Shown here: positions 53,634-61,904 of the stretch, in pieces | Layout of the letters: every line of letters starts with the position of its first letter | How positions within the stretch are numbered: the first letter of the stretch is position 1 | Origin: Heliomicrobium gestii | GTDB taxonomy: Bacteria > Bacillota > Desulfitobacteriia > Heliobacteriales > Heliobacteriaceae | Length of the DNA stretch: 64,000 bases | Direction of reading: 5' to 3' | Assembly (NCBI RefSeq): GCF_009877435.1 | Contig: NZ_WXEX01000005.1 | Span: 62,001 to 126,000 of the forward strand | The notes under the pieces: model-generated | Told to the model about the DNA's origin: nothing | Seen by the model: the letters and a program-made list of their open reading frames with translations, nothing else | Databases searched by the model: none | Program-made: the position numbers and the translations under genes

Positions 53634-54326
53634 TTACGATTGCAGTTTTTGCTTCACCACACCCATCGCCTCGAGCATGCTGTTCTCGGCGTTTTCGATG
53701 TGTTCCCAGGCCAGCGACTGGGCCAGGACCACGTTGCGGTCGGCAATGGCCTCGACGAGCTTGCGGTGCTCCTCCCAAGCCTCGCGCATGCGGCCCGGAT
53801 GACTGAGGGATGTTGTGCGGAACCGGCGCAACTGTTCGCGCAGGTTGTTGATGATCTGGACGAGCCGCTGGTTGCGGCTGGCCCGGTAGACCATGTCGTG
53901 GAAGTCGATGTCCGTTTCCACCAGGTCGTCGAGGTTGTCCTCTTCAAAGCAGGCCATCGTCTTGACGAGCAGCCGCTCCATCTGCTCCGTCTCGTCTTCA
54001 GTGATCCGTTGGGCCGCCAGGCCGGCCGCCAGCGATTCGAGAGCGGCCCGCAGTTCGAAGACATCGGTTATATCTTTGACCGAAATGTTGGAAACATAAG
54101 CGCCCTTGCGCGGAACCATGACGACAAAGCCTTCCAGTTCGAGTTTGCGGATGGCCTCACGCACGGGCGTGCGGCTCACGCCCATCTCCTCGGCCAGTTG
54201 GATCTCCATCAGCCGTTCCCCCGGCCGCAGCACCCCCGTGATGATGGCCTCGCGCAGGTTGTCAAAGACGATATCGCGCAGGGGGCGGTAGTTGTCCAGC
54301 TTTATCGGCAGCAGTCGGCGCTCCAT
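53634..54326 (-). CDS. GntR-family (FadR/FCD) transcriptional regulator
   Basis: 230 residues. The winged helix-turn-helix (LREAIITGVLRPGERLMEIQLAEEMGVSRTPVREAIRKLE) is followed by an FCD ligand domain from about residue 85 with the metal-binding pattern DIDFHDMVYRASRN and later histidines (EEHRKLVEAI, WEHIENAE). The ATG at 54326 has GAGGAGG 7 bases upstream and overlaps ispE by 25 bases. The ligand is not evident; it occupies the place of purR in Bacillus but is unrelated to it. Confidence 0.92.
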   Translation of the reverse strand: MERRLLPIKLDNYRPLRDIVFDNLREAIITGVLRPGERLMEIQLAEEMGVSRTPVREAIRKLELEGFVVMVPRKGAYVSNISVKDITDVFELRAALESLAAGLAAQRITEDETEQMERLLVKTMACFEEDNLDDLVETDIDFHDMVYRASRNQRLVQIINNLREQLRRFRTTSLSHPGRMREAWEEHRKLVEAIADRNVVLAQSLAWEHIENAENSMLEAMGVVKQKLQS

Positions 54327-55249
54327 TCGTCGGCCTCCTCTCGTTCCAGCGTGCGGGCGGTCAGCACCCGGTATTGTTGCGGTCCCCACTGTTCGTTCAT
54401 GGCGGCGGCGACGGAACGGGCCGTCGCTTCCGACGCGGTAAAGCCGAGGATGGTCGGTCCGCTGCCCGACATGAGCGCCCGGTCACAGCCCAGCCGTTCC
54501 AGTTGCCCTTTGATCTCCTTCAGGACCGGATGCCACTCCAGGGTCACCTGCTCCAGGTCGTTGCCGAGCGCCGCCAGCAGGGCGCCGTAGTCGCCGGCCT
54601 GCAAGGCCGCCATCACGCGCTGGGAGGCCGTGCCGGTCGGTGTCGTCTCCGGCGTCATCGCCTCCGGCCAAGGCAGCGGCTCCGGCAGCGCCGGCGCGCC
54701 GAGGGCTTTGTACACCTGGGGCGTCGACGCGCCGAAGGGCGGCTTGACCAGGACGACCCAGAAGTTCGGCGCAGGGGGCAGCCTATGTACGATCTCCCCC
54801 CGCCCTGTCGCCAGGGCGGTGCCGCCGCGCACCAGGAAGGGGATGTCCGATCCCAGGCGCGCCAGCAGGGCTTCCATGTCTATATCACTCCACCGGAGGC
54901 CGAAGAGACGATTCATCGCCTTGACCGTGGCGGCCGCGTCCGAACTGCCGCCCGCCAGGCCCGCCGCCACAGGGATCACTTTTTCCAAATGGATCTGAAC
55001 GCCGCAGGACAGGCCGGCCGCCTCTGAAAGGAGATGAGCGGCGCGGTAGACCAGGTTGTCCCGGTCCGGGGGGGCCTCTTCCGTCCCGCCTGCCAGGCGG
55101 ATGGCGGTGTCGCCTTCATTGACGGTGACCGTCACCGTGTCGACGAGGGAGATCGTCTGCATGACCATGACCACCTGGTGGTAGCCATCGGCGCGACGAC
55201 CGAGCACATCGAGGGCCAGGTTGATTTTGGCTGGCGCCAGCAAACGCAA
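54302..55249 (-). CDS. ispE: 4-diphosphocytidyl-2-C-methyl-D-erythritol kinase
   Basis: IspE is the GHMP kinase of the non-mevalonate isoprenoid pathway, which also feeds carotenoids and the farnesyl tail of BChl g. The 315 residues start MRLLAPAKINLALDVLGRRADGYH, with the GHMP ATP loop IPVAAGLAGGSSDAAA near residue 92 and the C-terminal MSGSGPTILGF. TTG start at 55249 with AAAGGAGAGG upstream. It overlaps the GntR gene. Confidence 0.95.
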   Translation of the reverse strand: MRLLAPAKINLALDVLGRRADGYHQVVMVMQTISLVDTVTVTVNEGDTAIRLAGGTEEAPPDRDNLVYRAAHLLSEAAGLSCGVQIHLEKVIPVAAGLAGGSSDAAATVKAMNRLFGLRWSDIDMEALLARLGSDIPFLVRGGTALATGRGEIVHRLPPAPNFWVVLVKPPFGASTPQVYKALGAPALPEPLPWPEAMTPETTPTGTASQRVMAALQAGDYGALLAALGNDLEQVTLEWHPVLKEIKGQLERLGCDRALMSGSGPTILGFTASEATARSVAAAMNEQWGPQQYRVLTARTLEREEADEWSADCCR

Positions 55250-55382
55250 GATTAGAAACCTCTCCTTTCCCCAAGGGCGGTTTCCTCTTAATTCCCCGGG
55301 AGTCCACGATTTTCCTTTATTTCGACAACTTGCGGCAGATCAGGAAAGGAGGCACTTTCAGCGTGACCCCGCCGCCAACGCC

Positions 55383-55538
55383 TTATACGGCGCAACCACA
55401 AGAAGCCTCATCGCCCGGTTTCCCGTCCGGCGCAATGAAGCTCACGAGGCCCTCCACACGGAAAGGGCGGGCGGCCCTTTTGAGAAGCTCGATATCCGCA
55501 GGGCGGTCATCGCCATCGCACCCGCTTGGCCTTCGCAA
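55383..55538 (-). CDS. Weak candidate 51-aa ORF
   Basis: From TTG at 55538 the frame encodes a protein-like acidic/basic sequence (ADIELLKRAARPFRVEGLVS) ending ASCGCAV, with a G-rich stretch 14 or more bases upstream. It lacks recognisable homology and a clear ribosome site; the opposite strand is also open, so it may be noise. Confidence 0.2.
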   Translation of the reverse strand: MRRPSGCDGDDRPADIELLKRAARPFRVEGLVSFIAPDGKPGDEASCGCAV

Positions 55539-55603
55539 GTGCGGGATTCCGCCCCGCCCTAAAGACCTATGCGACCCCGTCCAAGGGTATGCGAACAGGA
55601 AAA

Positions 55604-55690
55604 CCAAAAACGAAAACGACGCCGCTCGGAACGGCGTCAATCTCGATGTAAAATGGAATTGGCTTTGAATGGGGGCTTTGATGGATGGAT
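55604..55690 (-). ncRNA. Possible short transcript ending at an intrinsic terminator
   Basis: A 7-bp stem GACGCCG/CGGCGTC (55618-55638) is followed on the minus strand by GTTTTCGTTTTTGG. A TACAAT hexamer lies about 60-70 bases upstream. No ORF ends here, so a roughly 85-nt RNA or a leader is possible. Confidence 0.3.
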
Positions 55691-55810
55691 TCCATATATA
55701 TTGTAACATATATCACAAGTAATGAACATACCTGAGAAGATGATCGCTGTCACTTTTTCGTCGGGCTTTCCCGCGTATAATGGGGCCAAAACCATGCGGA
55801 GGTGAGGCCC

Positions 55811-56584
55811 GTGTCGGAACGTCCCGGAGGTTCCCCACACCATCCATACATTCCAAAGGTCCAACACAGTCAGAACACTACGAGCGCCCCACTCGGTCCG
55901 GGCGCCAACGCCCCACATGGCTCCGGCCATTCTCCCTATGACGTCGCTACCTGCCGCGGCGGTCATCCCTGTCCCGGCGGCAGCGGTTGCCCTCATCTGA
56001 TCACGAACCCCGGCGACTTGGCCCAGCGGATCACAGCGCTGCTGCGTCGGCAGTTGGCTTCCCGCCCGGCGTCATCACCCCACAACATCCTGCGCGTCGC
56101 CCTCGCCGGCTGCCCCAACAGCTGTTCCCAGCCCCAGATCCGAGACTTTGGCCTGCAAGCGCGGGCGCCCGTGGACATCACCGAAGCGCCCTGCCTCTTC
56201 TGCGGGGCCTGTGTCGACGCCTGTCCGGAGCGGTTTGTCGAACTGACAGCCGCAGGTCCGCACATCTCCGCCGGCTGCCTCGCCTGTGGCCGCTGCGTCA
56301 GAGCCTGCCCCTCGGGGACGCTGCGCTCGGGCGCGCCTGGCTGGACCCTGCTGGTCGGGGGCAAGCTGGGCCGCACCCCCCAACTGGCCGAACCGATCGG
56401 CCATGGGCTCGATGATGACGCTGTCATAGAGCGGATCACCGCCATACTCACGGCCTATTTGCGCCAAGAGGCGCAGGGGGAGCCCATTCGTCAAGGAGAG
56501 CGGTTGCGAACCTGGCTGGACCGGACTAAGTGGGAGGTATCCCCCCTCGGAAGCCAGCCCGGTTCGGGCAAAATGGCCGATTAA
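55811..56584 (+). CDS. Siroheme/[4Fe-4S] half-domain fused to a 2[4Fe-4S] ferredoxin
   Basis: About 257 residues. Near residue 95 the sequence LAGCPNSCSQPQIRDFGLQ matches the C-terminal siroheme-cluster motif of sulfite/nitrite reductases, preceded by a first cysteine group CRGGHPCPGGSGCP near residue 45. Two ferredoxin motifs follow (CLFCGACVDACP and CLACGRCVRACP). The large N-terminal half of a real sulfite reductase is absent, so it may be an electron carrier or a siroheme-sensing relic. GTG at 55811 has GGAGG 8 bases upstream. Confidence 0.82.
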   Translation: MSERPGGSPHHPYIPKVQHSQNTTSAPLGPGANAPHGSGHSPYDVATCRGGHPCPGGSGCPHLITNPGDLAQRITALLRRQLASRPASSPHNILRVALAGCPNSCSQPQIRDFGLQARAPVDITEAPCLFCGACVDACPERFVELTAAGPHISAGCLACGRCVRACPSGTLRSGAPGWTLLVGGKLGRTPQLAEPIGHGLDDDAVIERITAILTAYLRQEAQGEPIRQGERLRTWLDRTKWEVSPLGSQPGSGKMAD

Positions 56585-56690
56585 TGCCGATTAATATGGA
56601 TAGAAAAAGCGCGCCCCCGTTCCCTTTGACTGGATTTTTCATATATTTCTAGTGCTTAGGCAACGCATTACGTAAAGGGGTGCGGTTTTC

Positions 56691-57074
56691 ATGACCTACC
56701 GGGAACCCTATGGTTACTGGTATCCTTATCCGAGCGGATGGGCCTACTCCCCTGCGCCCGGCTGTGCGCCAGGATGCCGCCGGACCGTCTATCCCCTGCC
56801 CGGAGCCGCTTTGCCGGGGTCCGATTGGATAATGCCGGGTGACATCGCCCCAGGTGATTCAGGGGTCCAACTCCGCGAGCAAACGCTGGCCGCCATCGAA
56901 CCGGTCGTTCAGTACGGCCTCCGGGAAGCCCGCTCGACCTCTGTTCCTCACGCCATGCGCGAAGTCGCCGCCATCACCCTGCTCATGGGCCGGGGGTATG
57001 ATGCGTCGACAGCCCGCCGGATCGTCGAGTCCTGGGAGATCGATGAGCGGTTCCCTCGGGTGCGGGAAGGATAG
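56691..57074 (+). CDS. Hypothetical protein with Tyr/Pro/Gly-rich N-terminus
   Basis: 127 residues, unrecognised. Residues 1-60 are rich in Tyr, Pro, Gly and Cys (EPYGYWYPYPSGWAYSPAPG) like some spore coat or surface proteins. Residues 65-127 look like a compact helical domain (LREQTLAAIEPVVQYGLREA ... MREVAAITLLMGRGYDASTARRIVESWEI). GGGG lies upstream of the ATG. It follows the siroheme-ferredoxin gene by 106 bases and ends at a bidirectional terminator. Confidence 0.75.
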   Translation: MTYREPYGYWYPYPSGWAYSPAPGCAPGCRRTVYPLPGAALPGSDWIMPGDIAPGDSGVQLREQTLAAIEPVVQYGLREARSTSVPHAMREVAAITLLMGRGYDASTARRIVESWEIDERFPRVREG

Positions 57075-57126
57075 GCAACGGGGCCGAGAAAATGGATGGC
57101 ACTGAACCGGTATGAGAAAGCAAAAG

Positions 57127-57155
57127 AAAAACCCGCTGCCATCGAGCGGGTTTTT
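57127..57155. terminator. Bidirectional terminator between hypothetical gene and flaG
   Basis: A perfect 11-bp stem with A5/T5 ends (AAAAACCCGCT, 7-nt loop) lies between two convergent genes. Confidence 0.85.
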
Positions 57156-57225
57156 GCTTGCACATTTCAATTGTTGGTGTATGGGCGTACCGTTTTGGTA
57201 TCGTATCGCTTGTCGATACCCCGAT

Positions 57226-57612
57226 TTATACTTTCTTATCGATAATCGCGCCTACATACTCCCTGATTTTCCCGATCGTATCCAAAAATTCCTTTGGGGG
57301 ATAGGTGCGCAGAACCTTTTCGTTCCGGTGGTCGTAGACCTCCACCATCATCTGCTTCGCTTTTTCGTGCCAGCGGAACCGGATGTCCGTGTTGATCGAC
57401 TCCAAAAAGGCATTCGTGTCATCCATCATTTTCGTCAATGCATCCTGGGACAAGGGCGCCTCTTGGGCGGCTTGGGCTGATTGCTCCGCCTTCTCCCTTT
57501 CGTCTTCAGTAACGGTCATGGCGTTCTGGTCGCTGTTCAGAACCGTGGAGGCCGCGTTGGATGTCATATAAGACGTAGAAGGCGTGGGTACAGCAGCAGC
57601 GTTGACATTCAT
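57226..57612 (-). CDS. flaG: FlaG-family protein
   Basis: FlaG is a small protein linked to flagellar filament length. The 128 residues have a Ser/Thr/Ala-rich variable N-terminus and the conserved C-terminal domain IRFRWHEKAKQMMVEVYDHRNEKVLRTYPPKEFLDTIGKIREYVG. Unusually, no fliD, fliS or flagellin gene is adjacent. A sigma-D-like promoter is possible about 130 bases upstream. Confidence 0.85.
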   Translation of the reverse strand: MNVNAAAVPTPSTSYMTSNAASTVLNSDQNAMTVTEDEREKAEQSAQAAQEAPLSQDALTKMMDDTNAFLESINTDIRFRWHEKAKQMMVEVYDHRNEKVLRTYPPKEFLDTIGKIREYVGAIIDKKV

Positions 57613-57738
57613 GTCAAATCCCCCATCGGCAGAAAAATGGCCCTTATCATCGATTGGTTTTTTAATTCTACGTTGCTATAAAAAATCCTTCACTAATTTA
57701 CTATAAATCTGCTTCAAATTATATTAACATTTAATTAA

Positions 57739-57764
57739 ATATCGATCGGGGTGTAACACCTAAA
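57739..57764 (-). promoter_or_regulatory. Possible sigma-D (flagellar) promoter for flaG
   Basis: On the minus strand TTTA (57761-57764) and ATCGATAT (57739-57746) are separated by 14 bp, resembling TAAA-N15-GCCGATAT with mismatches in both boxes. Confidence 0.3.
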
Positions 57765-57859
57765 GGCGATAAATCAACTAAGGTTCTCCCAACCAATCTC
57801 CGTAACTTTTTATCATACCGGTGTACTTTGAGGGATGTTTCTTTTTAAGGTGGATTGGC

Positions 57860-57973
57860 GTGTACAAAAATATCAAATTAATAATTATGACAGCTAATAA
57901 ATCAAGCATCACGGAAACACTTGAAAAACAGCAGCCCAAATCATTTACGTATCAGGCAACTTATTCATATTAA
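57860..57973 (+). CDS. Candidate 37-aa ORF in the AT-rich gap
   Basis: GTG at 57860 stands 6 bases after AGGTGG and opens 37 codons (MYKNIKLIIMTANKSSITET...ATYSY). A second start, ATG, is at 57887. Its AT-rich codons differ from neighbouring genes. It could be an acquired or degraded small gene or chance. Confidence 0.3.
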   Translation: MYKNIKLIIMTANKSSITETLEKQQPKSFTYQATYSY

Positions 57974-58117
57974 AAACATATATTTCTTTTTTTGTTATTC
58001 AATCCCTCGGACGACATCGATTATAGTTTAGCGCAACCGCTATTTCAACCTTGTTTATCTTAAAAAATGCACCCGAAGATTATGCGATTACACGACAACG
58101 CCCATGGCGGGCGCACT

Positions 58118-58150
58118 AAAAAACCTGCTGTTAGAAACAGCAGGTTTTTT
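58118..58150. terminator. Terminator after yabG
   Basis: A perfect 15-bp stem including A6/T6 ends (AAAAAACCTGCTGTT, 3-nt loop) 24 bases past the yabG stop. Confidence 0.85.
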
Positions 58151-58173
58151 AGCTGACAGACAGTATGAATCAT

Positions 58174-59043
58174 TCAATAAATCCGTCGCGCGTTCCCCCA
58201 GCGAAAACAGCCCCTCGTCTTGATCCCGCCGATGCCTTCGGGGCCGCTGATGGTGTTGGCCAAGACATCCTGGACTTCCACATACTCGTGGACAGGCGTA
58301 TAGGCGACTTTTTCAGCGATCAACACCGGATCCAGGGCATGGATCATGACACGATCCGGCGAGGAAGCGTAATTGGCGCCGGCTTTCAAGAGGGCTTCGA
58401 AGTTGGACTGGCAGCCGCCGGCGAAGATGACCAACTCATCGGGATCGTCGACGACCTTGCGCACCGCCTCTACGGCTTCGACAAAAAAACGAGAGTTGCG
58501 ATACGCCTCTGCCTCCCCCGTGTCATTTGTGCGCTTTACAAGGCTGTCATGGCCGGTGATGATCAGGATATCGGGCTTGTAACGCTCCAGATGGCGGACG
58601 ACGACGTCCGGAAAGTGTTTCTCGGGATAACAAAAGCCGCGCGCGCGGATGTTCAATTGTTTGTACGTCTCCAGGCAAAGCTCCAGGTATTCCTCATTGC
58701 CGTCGATGTGCAGCACCGAACCCGGCATGTGACAGGCCAGTTTCCGCTGCTGCTCCCGCGTCGGATCGTCATCAAGCGGGAGCGTGGACAACTGGCGCCG
58801 GTCGACCAGCCGGGCGATGCGCTTGTAGTTTTGCAATAAAACCCGCTGTTTGTATCTGAATATCTCCAACAGCGGCGGTGTATCGAGATCGCTCACCGGC
58901 GCGTCCGCCTCTAGTCGCACATCCAGCCCCAACAGCCGGACTTCCGGCTCCTCCTCCCCCGGCCAGATCTCGGCGATGCGGAAAAAGATGTCGTTTCCAT
59001 ATGAATGACGGGTCACGATGGTCCCGACGCGCATATCCTCCAT
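58174..59043 (-). CDS. yabG: Sporulation-specific protease YabG
   Basis: YabG is a mother-cell cysteine peptidase that processes coat proteins for crosslinking. About 290 residues from the ATG at 59043 (GGGAG 10 bases upstream): an SH3-like N-terminus (VGTIVTRHSYGNDIFFRIAEI), then RGFCYPEKHFPDVVVRHLERYKPDILIITGHD and a C-terminal FAGGCQSNFEALLKAGANYASSP, containing the catalytic His and Cys of the family. It lies 40 bases downstream of the kinase-like gene, the only gene of Bacillus veg-yabG context retained here. Confidence 0.94.
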   Translation of the reverse strand: MEDMRVGTIVTRHSYGNDIFFRIAEIWPGEEEPEVRLLGLDVRLEADAPVSDLDTPPLLEIFRYKQRVLLQNYKRIARLVDRRQLSTLPLDDDPTREQQRKLACHMPGSVLHIDGNEEYLELCLETYKQLNIRARGFCYPEKHFPDVVVRHLERYKPDILIITGHDSLVKRTNDTGEAEAYRNSRFFVEAVEAVRKVVDDPDELVIFAGGCQSNFEALLKAGANYASSPDRVMIHALDPVLIAEKVAYTPVHEYVEVQDVLANTISGPEGIGGIKTRGCFRWGNARRIY

Positions 59044-59083
59044 TTCGCTGCATCTCCCCCATTTGCTACGCTCATACTCCACG

Positions 59084-60544
59084 TCAGTAATATGAGTATG
59101 AGGGGAACGGAGGATGGTGCAGGGGAATCGTCTTCCATTCCTGCCCGACAACGGTGCCGCCCACTCCGGTGTGCAGCAACAGCCGTCCTTTTGCGTCTCC
59201 GTCGCATTCCGGCGTCTCTTTCGCGCTGCTGTACAGGCCGAGTCCCTGCAACATGATATAAAAACCTGAACCCAGGGATCCTTTGGTCGAATAGCGATCC
59301 ATCAGTGTGGCCTTCGGTATTTCTTCTAAGGGGATCCCCGGCCCCTGATCGGCAACCCAAAACCGCAGCGCGCCGTGCCATCGGGCAGGGCTTCCCTTTT
59401 CCTGACAAGGAACCGTCCCTGCGTCGCTCGCCGCCGCTGTTACCATTCCCACCGGCTCCGCTTTTTCTTCCTGCGCCCAACGCAGTTCAAAGCCTCCCTG
59501 ACCGGCATGCTTCACCGCATTCGTCAGCGCCTCCATGCAGCACAAGAGGAACAGGTTGACCTTTCTGTCCGACCAAACCGGCGCTCTCCCTGCCGCAGCA
59601 ACGGTGTCGGAGGGGCTGTCGGTGACATGGCCCACTTCCGTCTTGCCCTGTTCCGCCATTTTGGCTACGGTCTCGCATAAGACCTTTTTGATCTCGCTCC
59701 TCGCTTTTCGCACGTCGGCAGGGTTGCAAACCTCCCCCTCCGCCAACAGCACTCCTTCATCCTTCAACAGGCGCATCTCCGGCTCTTCCAGCAAAACCAG
59801 TCTCCCCTGTGTCGCCGCCAGGATCACATCGCGGTACACCTTCCGTTCATAGTCGCGACCAAAACGTTCCTTGCGAACCACCTCAGTGATGTCCAAGGCG
59901 ACCACACCGCCCCGCCGGGGAGACAGGGGCAGAAAGTGCAGGTCGTAATAGCGCCCCTCCTGGGCGAGAAAATCCCGTTTGGCCGCTCCGTCGGCCAGGG
60001 CCGCTTGCATACCGCAAACCAAAAAATCATAGGGAAGGCTTAATTGGCCCCTGCCCAGCGATCGCAAGCCGCTTTCCCCGTAGGCCCAAATCTGCCCCAC
60101 CGCCAGTTCGTCGATCAGTTGCAGCTTCTCCAGCCGCTCCAACAGTCGCCCTCGCACAGCGCCCTGCACCGATTCGGGCATATACTGGCAGACCATATCG
60201 ATGAATTGCTCCGGCTCTCCGACGAGAAGGGCATATTCCTCATTGGACAACCGCTGCCCGACGATCCCGTCCCGCAACACCTCGACGATATCGTAGCCGC
60301 GGACGCCATCCAACTCCCGCCCGAATATCCCCCGGACGATGACATCGAGATTGGCCGACAGCCGCACCCGGTACCCTTGCTTCCACGGCGCGTCACTGCG
60401 GATGCCGAGTCCTGTCGGGCTGATGATCACGACGTCGCCAAAGAACCGTTCCTCCGTCCGGATATCGAGCATCTCGATAGCCAGCGGTTTCTCCAGCTTT
60501 CGCCGCAGGTTTCCCCCGTCAATCAAGTCGAGCCATGCCTTCAT
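59084..60544 (-). CDS. RsbW-like serine kinase/ATPase with N-terminal sensory region
   Basis: 487 residues. The C-terminal GHKL ATPase has an N box (FLLCCMEALTNAVKHA), G1 box (VADQGPGIPLEE) and G2 (STKGSLGSGFYIMLQGLGL), as in anti-sigma/partner-switching kinases. No phospho-acceptor histidine box is present. Residues 1-120 recall a PilZ barrel (FFGDVVIISPTGLGI) but lack its canonical Arg and Asp/Asn residues. Residues 170-250 are PAS-like. The ATG is 2 bases after the phosphatase stop with GGGAGAGGG upstream, so the pair is co-translated. Confidence 0.8.
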   Translation of the reverse strand: MKAWLDLIDGGNLRRKLEKPLAIEMLDIRTEERFFGDVVIISPTGLGIRSDAPWKQGYRVRLSANLDVIVRGIFGRELDGVRGYDIVEVLRDGIVGQRLSNEEYALLVGEPEQFIDMVCQYMPESVQGAVRGRLLERLEKLQLIDELAVGQIWAYGESGLRSLGRGQLSLPYDFLVCGMQAALADGAAKRDFLAQEGRYYDLHFLPLSPRRGGVVALDITEVVRKERFGRDYERKVYRDVILAATQGRLVLLEEPEMRLLKDEGVLLAEGEVCNPADVRKARSEIKKVLCETVAKMAEQGKTEVGHVTDSPSDTVAAAGRAPVWSDRKVNLFLLCCMEALTNAVKHAGQGGFELRWAQEEKAEPVGMVTAAASDAGTVPCQEKGSPARWHGALRFWVADQGPGIPLEEIPKATLMDRYSTKGSLGSGFYIMLQGLGLYSSAKETPECDGDAKGRLLLHTGVGGTVVGQEWKTIPLHHPPFPSYSYY

Positions 60545-60546
60545 CG

Positions 60547-61899
60547 TTATCCCTCTCTCCATAGCCCGACGGCGGTCATATCATCCCACTGGGCGGCATC
60601 TTCGGGAAAAGCCCTCGCTGTTTCAAAAACCCCATCCAGCAGCCCTTTTGCTCGCCCGGTTTGAGAGCCGGAAGCCATCTTCCCGCCTGTCGCCTGGGCG
60701 GCAGCCTGTTCGCCTTGGGGCAACGGCGCCTCCGGCGTCTCTCTCGAAACCGCTTCGACGGCTCGAATCAGGCCATCCTTCCCGATCCGCCCTCCTTCGG
60801 CCGTCCTCGAATCGACCAGGCCGTCGGTAAAGAGCAACAGCCCGTCCCCCGGCCGCAGCGACTCCATCAACACAGGATAGACGGCCCGCTCCTGAAGCCC
60901 CAAGGCCGGTCCCTTCCCCGGCAAAAACTCCGCCTTCCCGTCACGGACGCGCAGGGGCGGATAATGGCCTGCATTGACATAGGTGAAGCGACCGCTGGCC
61001 ACATCGAGGACGGCGTAAAGCAGGGTTACAAAGGTGTTCGACTGCGCCAAATCACGATACAGGCCCCGTTGTATCGCCTCGACCGTTCCACCGGTGTCCT
61101 GGTATCTCGTCGTCGCCTGACGGATCACCTGTCGCACCATCACCATCTGCAAGGCAGCCCGGACCCCTTTGCCCATCACATCGGCGATGACCAGGACAAT
61201 CTTGCTGCCGCCCTGGATGGGGATGATGTCATAGTAATCTCCCCCCAAGGCCCGTGCCGCCATACTCCGTCCGACGATCTGCCAGCGGCCCGGGAGACTC
61301 CAGTCAGCCGGACGCATCAGGTGAAGCAGGTTCGCCGCAAGCCGGTCATCCTTCTCTCGGTGGGTCTCACGGGCCGATCCGGCCGGCTTGGCCGGCGTTT
61401 CTGCCAGCGCTCCCCCCCGATGCGCCTCTTGCCCTGCCGAAGGGGACGCCGCAGGTGTTGCATCCGCCGGCGCCACCGCCGCATCGGCTGCGCTCGTCGT
61501 CATCCCCCGCAGAGTGGCGATGACGCCCTCAAAACCGTTTTCTCCCCGCAGGGGCGCCATCGTTGCCTCGACAAGGGCCCACCCATCTGATGTTCCCTGC
61601 GTCTTCCGGACTTGGCCCGGCTTCGGTGTCTCCCCCCCGTCCGGCAGTTGCTTCCGCAGGATCGTGATGTCTGTGCTGTCACGATAGCGGTCGATGTCCA
61701 ACTGCAACCAGGTGGCCACGCCGACCAGTTGGGAATCGGGCGTATCGCCCTTGAAATGACGCAAAAAGTCATCAGCCGCCCGATTCAGCCAGGGCAACCG
61801 GGCATCGGAAAAGAAGACGATGATCGGGTATGGGTAACTCTGGGCCATGGCATGGACAAGCGATGGCCTGATCGGGTAGTTCTGGCGTCGCAAAGCCAT
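60547..61899 (-). CDS. PP2C-type (SpoIIE/RsbU-like) protein phosphatase with N-terminal PAS-like domain
   Basis: 450 residues. The N-terminal 130 residues look PAS-like (YPYPIIVFFSDARLPWLNRAADDFLRHF) and are joined by an Ala/Pro/Ser linker to a PP2C domain holding the metal-binding signatures ALGGDYYDII, VIADVMGKGVRAAL, YVNAGHYPPL, LLLFTDGLVD and DDMTAVGL. It would dephosphorylate the STAS protein encoded 5 bases upstream. The C-terminal region before the last motif has a 40-residue low-complexity insert. Confidence 0.9.
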   Translation of the reverse strand: MALRRQNYPIRPSLVHAMAQSYPYPIIVFFSDARLPWLNRAADDFLRHFKGDTPDSQLVGVATWLQLDIDRYRDSTDITILRKQLPDGGETPKPGQVRKTQGTSDGWALVEATMAPLRGENGFEGVIATLRGMTTSAADAAVAPADATPAASPSAGQEAHRGGALAETPAKPAGSARETHREKDDRLAANLLHLMRPADWSLPGRWQIVGRSMAARALGGDYYDIIPIQGGSKIVLVIADVMGKGVRAALQMVMVRQVIRQATTRYQDTGGTVEAIQRGLYRDLAQSNTFVTLLYAVLDVASGRFTYVNAGHYPPLRVRDGKAEFLPGKGPALGLQERAVYPVLMESLRPGDGLLLFTDGLVDSRTAEGGRIGKDGLIRAVEAVSRETPEAPLPQGEQAAAQATGGKMASGSQTGRAKGLLDGVFETARAFPEDAAQWDDMTAVGLWREG

Positions 61900-61904
61900 G
61901 GCAT

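Larger units (their letters stand above)
55250..55810. other. 560-bp intergenic region between ispE and the siroheme-ferredoxin gene
   Basis: In Bacillus this interval holds veg and sspF; neither is recognisable here. It contains a weak 51-codon minus ORF, a minus-strand terminator with a possible short transcript in front of it (55604-55690), and a TATAAT at 55778-55783 that may be the -10 element of the plus-strand gene. Confidence 0.5.
57613..58173. other. AT-rich 560-bp intergenic region
   Basis: This stretch is visibly more AT-rich than anything else in the window. It holds the flaG leader, a possible sigma-D promoter, a 37-codon plus-strand ORF and the yabG terminator. No larger gene, repeat or known RNA was seen. 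Confidence 0.6.

Noticed and set aside
57125-58150. CRISPR or insertion-sequence remnants in the AT-rich region
   Set aside because: Only isolated terminator hairpins were found; no spaced repeats, terminal inverted repeats or transposase fragments.
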